This document shows, one piece after another, positions 29,135 through 37,260 of a DNA stretch of 64,000 nucleotides. The stretch comes from Streptomyces hygroscopicus subsp. hygroscopicus (GTDB lineage: Bacteria > Actinomycetota > Actinomycetes > Streptomycetales > Streptomycetaceae), in contig NZ_BSSM01000002.1 of NCBI RefSeq assembly GCF_030269125.1, forward strand, positions 310,001 through 374,000, read 5' to 3'. Made by a program: the position numbers and the translations under genes. The notes beneath the pieces were generated by a model. It had not been told where the DNA came from, did no database searches, and worked only from the letters and a program-made list of their open reading frames with translations. Numbering within the stretch: position 1 is the stretch's first letter; each line of letters begins with the position of its first letter.

Positions 29135-31051
29135 GTGGACATGACCCTTCAGGACGCCCTCGTCGGGCACGTGCTCGACGGCCGGTACCGCGTGGACGCG
29201 CGGATCGCGGCGGGTGGGATGGCGACGGTGTACCGGGCGCTGGACACGCGTCTGGACCGGGTGCTGGCGCTGAAGGTGATGCATCCGGCGCTGGCGGCCG
29301 ACGCGGCGTTCGTGGAGCGGTTCATCCGCGAGGCCAAGTCCGCCGCCCGGCTCGACCACCCGAACGTGGTGCAGGTCTTCGACCAGGGCACCGACGGGTC
29401 GTACGTGTACATGGCGATGGAGTACGTCTCGGGGTGCACCCTGCGGGACGTGCTGCGCGAGCGCGGCGCGCTGCGGCCGCGGGCCGCGCTGGACATCCTG
29501 GAGCCCGTGCTCGCCGCGCTCGGCGCCGCGCACCGGGCGGGGTTCGTGCACCGGGACATGAAGCCCGAGAACGTACTGATAGGCGACGACGGCCGGGTCA
29601 AGGTCGCCGACTTCGGCCTGGTCCGTTCCGTGGACACGGTGACCAGCACGACCGGCTCCGTGCTCGGCACCGTCGCGTACCTCGCCCCCGAGCAGATCGA
29701 CCAGGGCACCGCCGACCCCCGCGTCGACGTGTACGCCTGCGGTGTCGTCCTCTACGAGATGCTGACCGGCGCCAAGCCGCACTCCGGAAACTCCCCGGCG
29801 CAGGTGCTCTACCGGCACATCAACGAGGACGTGCCGCCGCCCTCCGCTCAGGTGCCGGGGCTGGCGCCCCGGCTGGACGAGCTGGTCGCGTCGGCCACCG
29901 CCCGCACCCCCGAGGCGCGCCCGTACGACGCGGTCGCGCTGCTCGCCGAGGCCCGCGAGGCCCGTGCGGCACTGACCGGGGAGCAGCTGGACGCCGTGCC
30001 GCCGCAGGCACGGACCGTGGAGCACGAGAACGCGGAGAACCGTACGAGCGTGATCCCGCGCGCGCTGACGGTGCCGAGGCCGCTGCCGGTGAACGAGGAC
30101 GACGACGGCGACGGCGTGAGCCGCACCGCCCGCTTCCGGGCCGCGCCCGTGCCCCCGCCGCGCCGGTCCCGGCGCCTCATACTCACCGTCGCCGTCGCCG
30201 TGCTCCTCGTGCTCGGCGCCGGCACCGGGGTCTGGTACATCAACTCCGGGCAGTTCACCAAGGTCCCCCCGCTGCTGACGAAGACCGAGACGCAGGCGCG
30301 GGACCGGCTGAAGCAGGCCGGGCTGGAGGTCGGGAAGGTCAAGCGGGCGTACGACGACACCGTCGAGCGCGGCACCGTGATCAGCACCGATCCGGCGCCC
30401 GGGGCCCGGATCCGGGACCACGACGCGGTGACGCTGACCGTCTCGCTCGGCCCGGAGACGGTCAAGGTGCCCGACCTGGCCGACCTGCCGCTCGCCCAGG
30501 CGCGGCAGAGGCTCAAGGCGGCCGGTCTCGAGCCGGGCATGGTCACCCGGGAGTTCAGCGCCGACGTCGACCAGGGCGCGGTGATCTCCACGGTTCCGGG
30601 GTCCGGCACCGAGCGGCACGCGGGTTCCGCGATCGCGCTGACCGTCAGCAAGGGCAGCCCCGTCGACGTACCGGACGTCACCGGCGACGACCCGGCCGAC
30701 GCCGAGCAGGAGCTGACGGCGGCCGGGCTCAAGGTGAGGATCGCGAGCGAGCAGGTCAACTCCCCGTACGACAAGGGCAAGGTCGCCCGGCAGAGCCCCG
30801 GCGACGGGGATCAGGCCGCCGCGGGCGACACGGTGACGCTCACCCTGTCCAAGGGACCCCAGATGATCGAGGTCCCGGACGTGACCGGCGACAGCGTGGA
30901 CGACGCCCACCAGGCGCTGGAGGGCGCCGGGTTCAAGGTCGAGGAGGACCGCGGGATCCTCGGACTCTTCGGCGACACGGTGAAGAAGCAGTCGGTGGAG
31001 GGCGGAAAGACCGCGCCCAAGGGGTCCACGATCACGATCACCATCCGGTGA
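29135..31051 (+). CDS. Transmembrane Ser/Thr protein kinase with four PASTA domains
   Basis: PknB/StkP-type receptor kinase of 638 residues. The kinase domain (about 17-280) has the P-loop IAAGGMATVYRA, catalytic HRDMKPENVL, DFG and YLAPEQ; the activation loop TVTSTTGSVLGT offers phospho-acceptor threonines. One membrane helix lies at about 347-369. Four PASTA repeats follow, which in this family bind muropeptides or lipid II. The active site is complete. Such kinases tune cell-wall growth and division in Gram-positives; the dcw cluster lies 23 kb away. Streptomyces has several paralogues, so I give no symbol. The start may be GTG 29135 or the ATG two codons later. Confidence 0.95.
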   Translation: MDMTLQDALVGHVLDGRYRVDARIAAGGMATVYRALDTRLDRVLALKVMHPALAADAAFVERFIREAKSAARLDHPNVVQVFDQGTDGSYVYMAMEYVSGCTLRDVLRERGALRPRAALDILEPVLAALGAAHRAGFVHRDMKPENVLIGDDGRVKVADFGLVRSVDTVTSTTGSVLGTVAYLAPEQIDQGTADPRVDVYACGVVLYEMLTGAKPHSGNSPAQVLYRHINEDVPPPSAQVPGLAPRLDELVASATARTPEARPYDAVALLAEAREARAALTGEQLDAVPPQARTVEHENAENRTSVIPRALTVPRPLPVNEDDDGDGVSRTARFRAAPVPPPRRSRRLILTVAVAVLLVLGAGTGVWYINSGQFTKVPPLLTKTETQARDRLKQAGLEVGKVKRAYDDTVERGTVISTDPAPGARIRDHDAVTLTVSLGPETVKVPDLADLPLAQARQRLKAAGLEPGMVTREFSADVDQGAVISTVPGSGTERHAGSAIALTVSKGSPVDVPDVTGDDPADAEQELTAAGLKVRIASEQVNSPYDKGKVARQSPGDGDQAAAGDTVTLTLSKGPQMIEVPDVTGDSVDDAHQALEGAGFKVEEDRGILGLFGDTVKKQSVEGGKTAPKGSTITITIR

Positions 31052-31057
31052 ATCCGC

Positions 31058-31076
31058 GAACCCGGTGACGGGGTTC
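31058..31076 (+). terminator. Weak hairpin after the PASTA kinase
   Basis: GAACCC/GGGTTC arms (31058-31063 with 31071-31076) lie 7 bp after the kinase stop, with outer GGTGAA/TTCACC bases that could compete. A weak terminator candidate. Confidence 0.35.
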
Positions 31077-31124
31077 ACCCCGGCCGCGGTCCGGGCGCCC
31101 CTGCGGACATGACACCCTGAACGG

Positions 31125-32003
31125 GTGAGTTCCGATCCCTCCTCCCTCCCCCGCAACCCCGTCGGCGGCCATGTCCCGGTGGCCGGCGGCCTGCACTCGG
31201 TGGGGCTGTCGTACGCCCGTGAGCTGGAGGCGGAGACCGTGCAGGTCTTCGTGGCCAACCCGCGCGGCTGGGCCACCCCGGCCGGCAACCCCCGGCAGGA
31301 CGAGGCGTTCCGCGCGGCCTGCGCCGAGGAGTCGATCCCGGCGTACGTCCACGCCCCCTACCTGATCAACTTCGGCTCGCACACCGAGGCGACCGTGGAG
31401 AAGTCCGTGGAGTCGCTGCGGCACTCGCTGCGGCGCGGGCGGGAGATCGGCGCGCTCGGCGTGGTGGTGCACACCGGCAGCGCGACCGGCGGGCGGGCCC
31501 GGGAGGTGGCGCTGAAGCAGGTGCGCGAGCACATGCTGCCGCTGCTGGACGAGCTGACCCACGAGGACGACCCGTTCCTGCTGCTGGAGTCGACGGCGGG
31601 CCAGGGGGCCTCGCTGTGCTCGCGGACCTGGGACTTCGGGCCGTACTTCGAGGCGCTGGACGCCCATCCGAAGCTGGGCGTGTGCCTGGACACCTGCCAC
31701 GTCTTCGCCGCCGGGCACGACCTCACCGGCCCGGCGGGCATGCGCCAGACGCTCGACCTGCTGGTGGAGACCGTCGGCGCGGGCCGGCTGAAGCTGATCC
31801 ACGCCAACGACTCCAAGGACGTGGTCGGCGCGCACAAGGACCGGCACGAGAACATCGGCTCCGGCCACATCGGCGAGGAGCCCTTCCGCGCCCTGATGAA
31901 CCACCCGGCGACCGCGGGCGTCCCGCTCGTCATCGAGACCCCGGGCGGCAGGGAGGGCCACGCGGCGGACGTGGCCCGGCTCAAGCGCCTCCGGGACGGC
32001 TGA
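31125..32003 (+). CDS. nfo: Deoxyribonuclease IV (AP endonuclease, xylose isomerase-like TIM barrel)
   Basis: Metal-dependent endonuclease that cuts 5' of abasic sites in base-excision repair. The 292-residue protein has the endonuclease IV signatures: YVHAPYLINFGS, LGVVVHTGS, LLLESTAGQG (metal-binding Glu), LGVCLDTCHVFAAGHD, LKLIHANDSKD and DRHENIGSGHIG. GTG 31125 is the likely start and no clear ribosome site precedes it, suggesting another leaderless mRNA. It converges on the molybdopterin oxidoreductase gene with only 9 bp between the stops. Confidence 0.93.
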   Translation: MSSDPSSLPRNPVGGHVPVAGGLHSVGLSYARELEAETVQVFVANPRGWATPAGNPRQDEAFRAACAEESIPAYVHAPYLINFGSHTEATVEKSVESLRHSLRRGREIGALGVVVHTGSATGGRAREVALKQVREHMLPLLDELTHEDDPFLLLESTAGQGASLCSRTWDFGPYFEALDAHPKLGVCLDTCHVFAAGHDLTGPAGMRQTLDLLVETVGAGRLKLIHANDSKDVVGAHKDRHENIGSGHIGEEPFRALMNHPATAGVPLVIETPGGREGHAADVARLKRLRDG

Positions 32004-32012
32004 CCCGGAGCC

Positions 32013-32645
32013 CTACAGCTCCGGCCCCTCCCCCGGCTCCTCCTGGTACGAGTACCGCTGCTCCTTCCACGGGTCGCCCACGTTGTGGTACCCGCGCTCC
32101 TCCCAGAACCCGCGCCGGTCGGCCGTCATGTACTCCACGCCCCGCACCCACTTGGGCCCCTTCCAGGCGTACAGATGGGGCACGATCAGGCGGACCGGAA
32201 AGCCGTGCTCGGCCGTGAGGAGTTCGCCGTCCTTGTGGGTGGCGAAGAGGGTGCGGTCGGTGAGGAAGTCCGTCAGGCGCAGGTTGGAGCTGAAGCCGTA
32301 CTCGGCCCAGACCATCACATGGGTGACGTCCGGGGCCGGTGGGGCCAGTTCCGCGATCGCGGCGGCGGGGACCCCGCCCCATTCGGCGCCGAGCATGCTG
32401 AACTTGGTCACGCAGTGCAGATCGGCCACCACGGTGGCGTACGGCAGGGCCGTGAACTCGTCGTGGTTCCAGCAGTGCTTGTCGCCGTCGGCGGTGGCGC
32501 CGAAGACCCGGAAGTCCCAGCGCTCGGGCCGGAACTTGGGCACCGGTCCGTAGTGCGTGACCGGCCAGCCGCGCTGGAGTCGCTGTCCCGGCGGAAGCCC
32601 GGACCCTGCCGCCGCTCCAGACTCTCGCTCCACCGGATGACCCAT
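32013..32645 (-). CDS. Molybdopterin-dependent oxidoreductase (sulfite oxidase fold)
   Basis: Protein of 210 residues made of a single sulfite-oxidase-type Moco-binding domain. The conserved cysteine that ligates molybdenum is in ADLHCVTKFS. HVMVWAEYGFSSNLRL and LIVPHLYAWKGPKWVRGVEYM are typical of the family. No twin-arginine signal and no haem or dimerisation domain are present, so it is probably cytoplasmic and uses an unknown donor and acceptor. ATG 32643-32645 has AGGA 8 nt upstream; the ORF could extend to 32714 but that adds only an atypical tail. It is divergent from bfr. The substrate is not known; sulfite is not proven. Confidence 0.88.
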   Translation of the reverse strand: MGHPVERESGAAAGSGLPPGQRLQRGWPVTHYGPVPKFRPERWDFRVFGATADGDKHCWNHDEFTALPYATVVADLHCVTKFSMLGAEWGGVPAAAIAELAPPAPDVTHVMVWAEYGFSSNLRLTDFLTDRTLFATHKDGELLTAEHGFPVRLIVPHLYAWKGPKWVRGVEYMTADRRGFWEERGYHNVGDPWKEQRYSYQEEPGEGPEL

Positions 32646-32730
32646 GTAACCATCCTGACAGACCTGGGGCAGTGCCCTTGACCGCCCCTCCTCAAAACGG
32701 GCAAACACCATCAAACATCAGCACATTTAC

Positions 32731-32744
32731 TAAGTACGCACTTA
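32731..32744. promoter_or_regulatory. Palindrome between Mo-enzyme and bacterioferritin genes
   Basis: TAAGT-ACGC-ACTTA is a perfect 5-bp inverted repeat within an AT-rich patch, flanked by TTACT on the left and CT on the right. It lies about 90 bp from both divergent start codons. It looks like an operator; the regulator is unknown. Confidence 0.45.
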
Positions 32745-32834
32745 CTGGACGATCTTCTCTTCCGGTGCAATCATGCGGCCCACACCTCCCCCGACGTCCG
32801 CGTGGGAGACATCCGTGTGGAAGGAGCCGCTGCG

Positions 32835-33344
32835 ATGCAGGGCGACCCCGACGTCATCGAACTGCTCAACGAACAGTTGACCGCCGAGCTGACGGCGATC
32901 AACCAGTACTTCCTGCACTCCAAGATCCAGGACCACCGGGGGTGGTCCAAGCTCGCCGAGTACACCCGGCGCGAGTCGTTCGACGAGATGCGGCACGCGG
33001 AGATCCTGACCGACCGCATCCTGCTGCTCGACGGGCTGCCGAACTACCAGCGGCTCTCCCACATCGAGGTGGGGCAGACGGTGACCGAGATGTTCCGGGC
33101 CGACCGGCAGATCGAGGTCGAGGCGATCGACCGGCTGCGCCGGGGCGTGCAGATCATGCGTGACAAGGACGACATCACGTCCGCGAACATCTTCGAGGCG
33201 ATCCTGGCCGACGAGGAACACCACATCGACTACCTGGACACGCAGCTGGAACTCGTGGACAAGCTGGGCGAGGCGCTGTACCTCTCGACGGTGATCGAGC
33301 AGAGCCAGCCGGACCCCTCGGGGCCTGGTACCAGCGGCTTCTAG
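32835..33344 (+). CDS. bfr: Bacterioferritin
   Basis: Haem-binding iron-storage protein that forms a 24-subunit shell and oxidises Fe(II). In the 169-residue chain all ferroxidase ligands align with E. coli numbering: E18, E51, H54, E94, E127 and H130; M52, the haem ligand, is present. ATG 32835 is preceded by AAGGAG. It converges on bfd with 8 bp between the stops, a natural storage/release pair. A palindrome at 32731-32744 lies upstream; no clear iron box was seen in front of bfr itself. Confidence 0.97.
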   Translation: MQGDPDVIELLNEQLTAELTAINQYFLHSKIQDHRGWSKLAEYTRRESFDEMRHAEILTDRILLLDGLPNYQRLSHIEVGQTVTEMFRADRQIEVEAIDRLRRGVQIMRDKDDITSANIFEAILADEEHHIDYLDTQLELVDKLGEALYLSTVIEQSQPDPSGPGTSGF

Positions 33345-33352
33345 CGGCGGGC

Positions 33353-33580
33353 CTAGGCGGCGTCGTCCAGCCGGTCGAGCGTCGCCGGGGCGCGCTGCTC
33401 GATCAGCTCGCGGCGGGGGCAGGCACCCCGGCCGAGCAGGGCCTGGATGCGTCGTACGCAGCGGCCGCAGTCCGTGCCGGCCTTGCACGCGGACGCGATC
33501 TGGCGCGGGGTGCAGGCGCCGTCGGCGGCGTGCTGCTCGACCTGGGCCTCGGTGATACCGAAGCAGCTGCACACGTACAC
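33353..33580 (-). CDS. bfd: Bacterioferritin-associated ferredoxin
   Basis: Small [2Fe-2S] protein that reduces ferric iron in bacterioferritin so that it can be released. The chain of 75 residues has the four-cysteine pattern of Bfd: CSC near the N-terminus (C4, C6) and CKAGTDCGRC with the second pair. The GTG at 33578-33580 is used because GGGAGG lies 9 nt upstream; the longer open frame to 33658 covers the iron box. The iron box at 33632-33650 places it under DmdR/IdeR control, as expected for a gene needed in iron starvation. Confidence 0.93.
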   Translation of the reverse strand: MYVCSCFGITEAQVEQHAADGACTPRQIASACKAGTDCGRCVRRIQALLGRGACPRRELIEQRAPATLDRLDDAA

Positions 33581-33631
33581 GCGGACTGACCTCCCGACGG
33601 GATCGCCGTGACTCTGCCATCCCGTTCCCGG

Positions 33632-33650
33632 TGAGGCAAACCTAACCTTA
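33632..33650 (-). promoter_or_regulatory. Candidate iron box (DmdR/IdeR site) before bfd
   Basis: Read on the minus strand, the 19 bases match the IdeR/DmdR consensus TTAGGTTAGGCTAACCTAA at 14 positions by my alignment. The box lies 52 bp before the bfd start. Confidence 0.7.
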
Positions 33651-33679
33651 CCCGCCACTTCGCGACCGCAAAAGAGTGC

Positions 33680-33709
33680 GGGGCGCGGATCCGTTGTGAT
33701 CCGCGCCCC
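33680..33709 (-). terminator. Terminator of the DAHP synthase gene
   Basis: A perfect 12-bp stem (33680-33691 with 33698-33709) with a 6-nt loop starts 22 bp after the DAHP synthase stop on the minus strand. Confidence 0.8.
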
Positions 33710-33730
33710 AGAACAGCCCTCGGGAGCCGC

Positions 33731-35077
33731 TCACTGGTCCCGGTACATCTCCGCGACCAGGAAGGCCAGGTCGAGCGACTGGCTGCGGTTGAGCCGCGGG
33801 TCGCACGCCGTCTCGTACCGCTGGTGCAGGTCGTCGACGAAGATCTCGTCGCCGCCGCCCACGCACTCGGTGACGTCGTCGCCGGTCAGCTCCACGTGGA
33901 TGCCGCCCGGGTGGGTGCCGAGCCCCTTGTGCACCTCGAAGAAGCCCTTGACCTCGTCGAGCACGTCGTCGAAGCGGCGGGTCTTGTGCCCGGAGGCCGC
34001 CTCGAAGGTGTTGCCGTGCATCGGGTCGGTCACCCAGGCCACCGTGGCGCCGGACGCCGTGACCTTCTCGACCAGCTCGGGCAGCCGGTCGCGGATCTTG
34101 TCGGCGCCCATGCGGACGATGAAGGTCAGCCGGCCCGGCTCCCGCTCGGGGTCGAGGCGGTCGATGTACTTCAGCGCCTCCTCGGCCGTGGTGGTCGGGC
34201 CGAGCTTGATGCCGATCGGGTTGCGGATCTTCGAGGCGAACTCGATGTGCGCGTGGTCCAGCTGACGGGTGCGCTCGCCGATCCACACCATGTGCGCCGA
34301 GACGTCGTACAGCTTGCCGGTGCGGGAGTCGACCCGGGTCAGGGCGGACTCGTAGTCCAGCAGCAGCGCCTCGTGCGAGGAGAAGAACTCGACGGTCTTG
34401 AACTCCTCCGGGTCGGTCCCGCAGGCCCGCATGAAGTTCAGGGCGTTGTCGATCTCCCGGGCCAGCTGCTCGTAGCGCTGGCCGGAGGGGGAGGTCTTCA
34501 CGAAGTCCTGGTTCCAGGCGTGCACCTGGCGCAGGTCGGCGTACCCGCCGGTGGTGAAGGCGCGCACCAGGTTCAGCGTGGACGCCGAGGCGTTGTACAT
34601 CCGCTTCAGCCGCTCGGGGTCCGGGATGCGGGCGGCCTCGGTGAAGTCGAAGCCGTTGACGGAGTCGCCCCGGTAGGTCGGCAGCGTGACGCCGTCGCGG
34701 GTCTCGGTCGGCTTGGAGCGCGGCTTCGAGTACTGCCCGGCGATCCGGCCGACCTTCACGACGGGCACGGAGGCCGCGTAGGTGAGGACGGCGCCCATCT
34801 GGAGCAGTGTCTTGAGCTTCTGGCGGATCTGGTCGGCGGACACCGCGTCGAAGGCCTCGGCGCAGTCGCCGCCCTGGAGGAGGAACGCCTCTCCCTTGGC
34901 GACGGCCGCCATCCGGGCGCGCAGCTGATCGCACTCGCCGGCGAAGACCAGCGGCGGATACGACTCGAGGTCCGCGATCACTGCGCGCAGAGCCTCGGTG
35001 TCGGGGTACTCGGGCTGCTGCGCCGCGGGCAGGTCTCGCCAGGTGTTGCCAGCGCTCGCGCTGGTCTTAGCGTTCAC
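33731..35077 (-). CDS. 3-deoxy-7-phosphoheptulonate synthase, class II
   Basis: First enzyme of the shikimate pathway: phosphoenolpyruvate plus erythrose 4-phosphate to DAHP. The 448-residue protein is of the plant-like class II type (called aroG or aroH in actinobacteria), with TWRDLPAAQQPEYPD, GECDQLRARM, LLQGGDCAEAF, PTYRGDSVNGFDF and WVTDPMHGNT motifs. The GTG at 35075-35077 is chosen because GAGG lies 5 nt upstream; GTG 35081-35083 is an alternative. It is divergent from the trp leader and fused anthranilate synthase, so supply and use of chorismate are encoded side by side. Confidence 0.96.
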   Translation of the reverse strand: MNAKTSASAGNTWRDLPAAQQPEYPDTEALRAVIADLESYPPLVFAGECDQLRARMAAVAKGEAFLLQGGDCAEAFDAVSADQIRQKLKTLLQMGAVLTYAASVPVVKVGRIAGQYSKPRSKPTETRDGVTLPTYRGDSVNGFDFTEAARIPDPERLKRMYNASASTLNLVRAFTTGGYADLRQVHAWNQDFVKTSPSGQRYEQLAREIDNALNFMRACGTDPEEFKTVEFFSSHEALLLDYESALTRVDSRTGKLYDVSAHMVWIGERTRQLDHAHIEFASKIRNPIGIKLGPTTTAEEALKYIDRLDPEREPGRLTFIVRMGADKIRDRLPELVEKVTASGATVAWVTDPMHGNTFEAASGHKTRRFDDVLDEVKGFFEVHKGLGTHPGGIHVELTGDDVTECVGGGDEIFVDDLHQRYETACDPRLNRSQSLDLAFLVAEMYRDQ

Positions 35078-35174
35078 GGTCACCTCGTACACATTACGGG
35101 GTCGTGTCCCGTGTTCCACGAGACGCCCGAAAAGTGAGACGGGGCGACTGACCCGTGGACGGCGTGCGGTGCGG

Positions 35175-35180
35175 TAGGGT
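35175..35180 (+). promoter_or_regulatory. -10 box of the trp leader transcript
   Basis: TAGGGT ends 7 nt before the ATG of the leader peptide (35188), with no Shine-Dalgarno sequence between. The leader transcript is therefore probably leaderless. Confidence 0.6.
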
Positions 35181-35187
35181 CTTCGGC

Positions 35188-35244
35188 ATGTTCGCGCTTT
35201 CCAACCAGAACTGGTGGTGGACCGCTTCCTCGGCGGCCCACTGA
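35188..35244 (+). CDS. trpL: trp operon leader peptide
   Basis: An 18-residue peptide, MFALSNQNWWWTASSAAH, with three consecutive Trp codons at positions 9-11. It sits 20 bp before the terminator hairpin at 35265-35291 and 100 bp before the fused anthranilate synthase. Ribosome stalling at the Trp codons when Trp-tRNA is scarce would prevent terminator formation. A trp attenuator of this kind is known before the anthranilate synthase gene of S. venezuelae. The start follows a -10 box at leaderless spacing. Confidence 0.92.
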   Translation: MFALSNQNWWWTASSAAH

Positions 35245-35264
35245 TCGCGCGCACCCAGACTTCG

Positions 35265-35291
35265 CGAAGGCCGCCCGAGGGGCGGCCTTCG
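35265..35291 (+). terminator. trp attenuator terminator
   Basis: A perfect 12-bp stem (35265-35276 with 35280-35291) closes a 3-nt loop and is followed by a short T-containing stretch. It lies between the Trp-codon leader and the anthranilate synthase gene and acts as the attenuator. Confidence 0.88.
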
Positions 35292-35343
35292 GCGTTTCCG
35301 GGGTCGTTCCTCTCCCTCACCCGATCGAGTAGGAGCCCGACCC

Positions 35344-37260
35344 GTGGACCTCATGGACCTGCTGTCCGACCCCCGTCCCTTCGCCCTGCTGCGCCGCCGC
35401 GTCCCCGGCCGCGCCGAGCACCCGGTGGAGGTGCTGATCGGCCCGGTCGGCGCCCGGGACCGGCTCGCCGAGCTGCCGGACGAGTGCCTCGCCCTGGTGC
35501 CGTTCCGGCAGCTGCGCGAGCGCGGCTTCGACGTCCGCGACGACGGCACCCCGCTCCTGGTGCTGACGCCCGAGGAGTCGTACGAGATCCCGCTCGACGA
35601 GGCCCTGGAGCAGCTCCCGGCGCGGGAGGTGCGGGTCGAGGGCGGCGGCTTCGACGTCGGCGACGAGGAGTACGCCGGGATCGTCGGCCGGGTCCTGGAG
35701 CGGGAGATCGGCGGGGGCGAGGGCGCGAACTTCGTGATCCGGCGGACCTACGAGGGCGAGATCCCGGGGTTCGGCCGCGCGGACGCGCTGGCGCTGTTCC
35801 GGCGGCTGCTGGAGGAGGAGCGCGGCGCGTACTGGACCTTCGTGGTGCACACCGGGGACCGGGAAGGGCCCGAGGGGCCTTCCCCGGAAGGCGGGCGGAC
35901 GCTGGTCGGCGCGAGCCCGGAGGTGCACGTGCGGATGTCCGGCGGCACGGTCGTCATGAACCCGATCAGCGGCACCTACCGCTACCCCGCCGAGGGGCCG
36001 ACACCGGAGCACCTCCTGGACTTCCTCGCCGACGGCAAGGAGATCGAGGAGCTGTCGATGGTCGTCGACGAGGAGCTGAAGATGATGTGCACCGTCGGCG
36101 ACATGGGCGGGGTCGTCGTCGGGCCGCGCCTGAAGGAGATGGCGCACCTCGCGCACACCGAGTACGAGCTGCGCGGGAAGTCCTCGCTGGACGCCCGGGA
36201 GGTGCTGCGGGAGACCATGTTCGCGGCGACCGTCACCGGGTCACCGGTGCAGAACGCGTGCCGGGTGATCGAGCGGCACGAGGTGGGCGGCCGGGGCTAC
36301 TACGCCGGCGCGCTGGCGCTGCTCGGCCGGGACGCGGGCGGCGCGCAGACCCTCGACTCCCCCATCCTGATCCGCACCGCCGACATCGACGCGGCCGGGC
36401 GGCTGCGGGTGGCGGTCGGGGCCACGCTGGTGCGCGGCTCGGACCCGGCGGGCGAGGTCGCCGAGACCCACGCCAAGGCGGCCGGCGTGCTCACCGCCCT
36501 CGGCGTGCGGCCGGGGCGGCCGCGCGCGGAACGGGAACTGCCCCGGCTGGCCGACGATCCCCGGGTGCGGGCCGCGCTGGACGGTCGGCGGGCCGCGCTC
36601 GCGCCGTTCTGGCTGCGGATGCAGGAGCGGGCCGCCGAGGTGGGCGGCCGTGCCCTGGTGGTCGACGGCGAGGACACCTTCACCGCCATGCTGGCGCACC
36701 TGCTGCGCGCGGCGGGCCTGGAGGTGGCGGTACGGCGCTACGACGAGCCGGGGCTGCGCGCGGCGGTGCTCGCGCACGAGGGCCCGGTGGTGCTCGGTCC
36801 CGGCCCCGGCGACCCCGGCGACCTGGCCGACCCGAAGATGCGGTTCCTGCGGGAGCTGACCCGGACCGTCATCCGGGAGCACCGGCACGGGGTGCTGGGG
36901 GTGTGCCTCGGCCACGAGCTGATCGCGGCGGAGCTGGGCCTGGAGATCGTCCGCAAGGAGGTGCCGTACCAGGGGGCGCAGACCGCGATCGAGCTGTTCG
37001 GGCGGCCGGAGACCGTCGGCTTCTACAACAGCTTCACCGCCCGCTGCGACGAGGAGGCGGCGCGGGAGCTGGCGGCGCACGAGGTCGAGGTGAGCCGGGC
37101 GGCGAACGGCGAGGTGCACGCCGTACGGGGGCCGGGGTTCGCGGGGGTGCAGTTCCACCCGGAGTCGGTGCTGACCGTCAACGGGGCTGAGATCGTAAGG
37201 GAGTTGGTGAGTCAGCTGCGCGGCACGAGCACGTTCTCCGAGCGGCGTCCGGCGCGGTAG
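35344..37260 (+). CDS. trpEG: Anthranilate synthase, fused TrpE-TrpG type
   Basis: Converts chorismate and glutamine to anthranilate. The 638-residue protein joins a chorismate-utilising domain (about 95-400, with NPISGTYRYP, LADGKEIEELSMVVDEELKMM and VTGSPVQNACRVIERHE) to a class I glutamine amidotransferase (about 430-625) with catalytic C521 in GVCLGHE and the H605/E607 pair in FHPES. PhzE of phenazine pathways has the same order, so anthranilate rather than ADIC is supported mainly by the Trp attenuator. GTG 35344 has AGGAG 9 nt upstream. The 3' end overlaps the convergent dehydrogenase gene by 49 bp. Streptomyces usually has a separate trpE elsewhere. Confidence 0.9.
   Translation: MDLMDLLSDPRPFALLRRRVPGRAEHPVEVLIGPVGARDRLAELPDECLALVPFRQLRERGFDVRDDGTPLLVLTPEESYEIPLDEALEQLPAREVRVEGGGFDVGDEEYAGIVGRVLEREIGGGEGANFVIRRTYEGEIPGFGRADALALFRRLLEEERGAYWTFVVHTGDREGPEGPSPEGGRTLVGASPEVHVRMSGGTVVMNPISGTYRYPAEGPTPEHLLDFLADGKEIEELSMVVDEELKMMCTVGDMGGVVVGPRLKEMAHLAHTEYELRGKSSLDAREVLRETMFAATVTGSPVQNACRVIERHEVGGRGYYAGALALLGRDAGGAQTLDSPILIRTADIDAAGRLRVAVGATLVRGSDPAGEVAETHAKAAGVLTALGVRPGRPRAERELPRLADDPRVRAALDGRRAALAPFWLRMQERAAEVGGRALVVDGEDTFTAMLAHLLRAAGLEVAVRRYDEPGLRAAVLAHEGPVVLGPGPGDPGDLADPKMRFLRELTRTVIREHRHGVLGVCLGHELIAAELGLEIVRKEVPYQGAQTAIELFGRPETVGFYNSFTARCDEEAARELAAHEVEVSRAANGEVHAVRGPGFAGVQFHPESVLTVNGAEIVRELVSQLRGTSTFSERRPAR

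Noticed and set aside
31047..31079. Second hairpin GGTGAA/TTCACC overlapping the kinase stop
   Set aside because: It would include the stop codon and competes with the inner stem; too weak to list separately.
32742..33620. Minus-strand frame across bfr
   Set aside because: Antisense to bacterioferritin, whose ligands are all conserved; no domain in the shadow.
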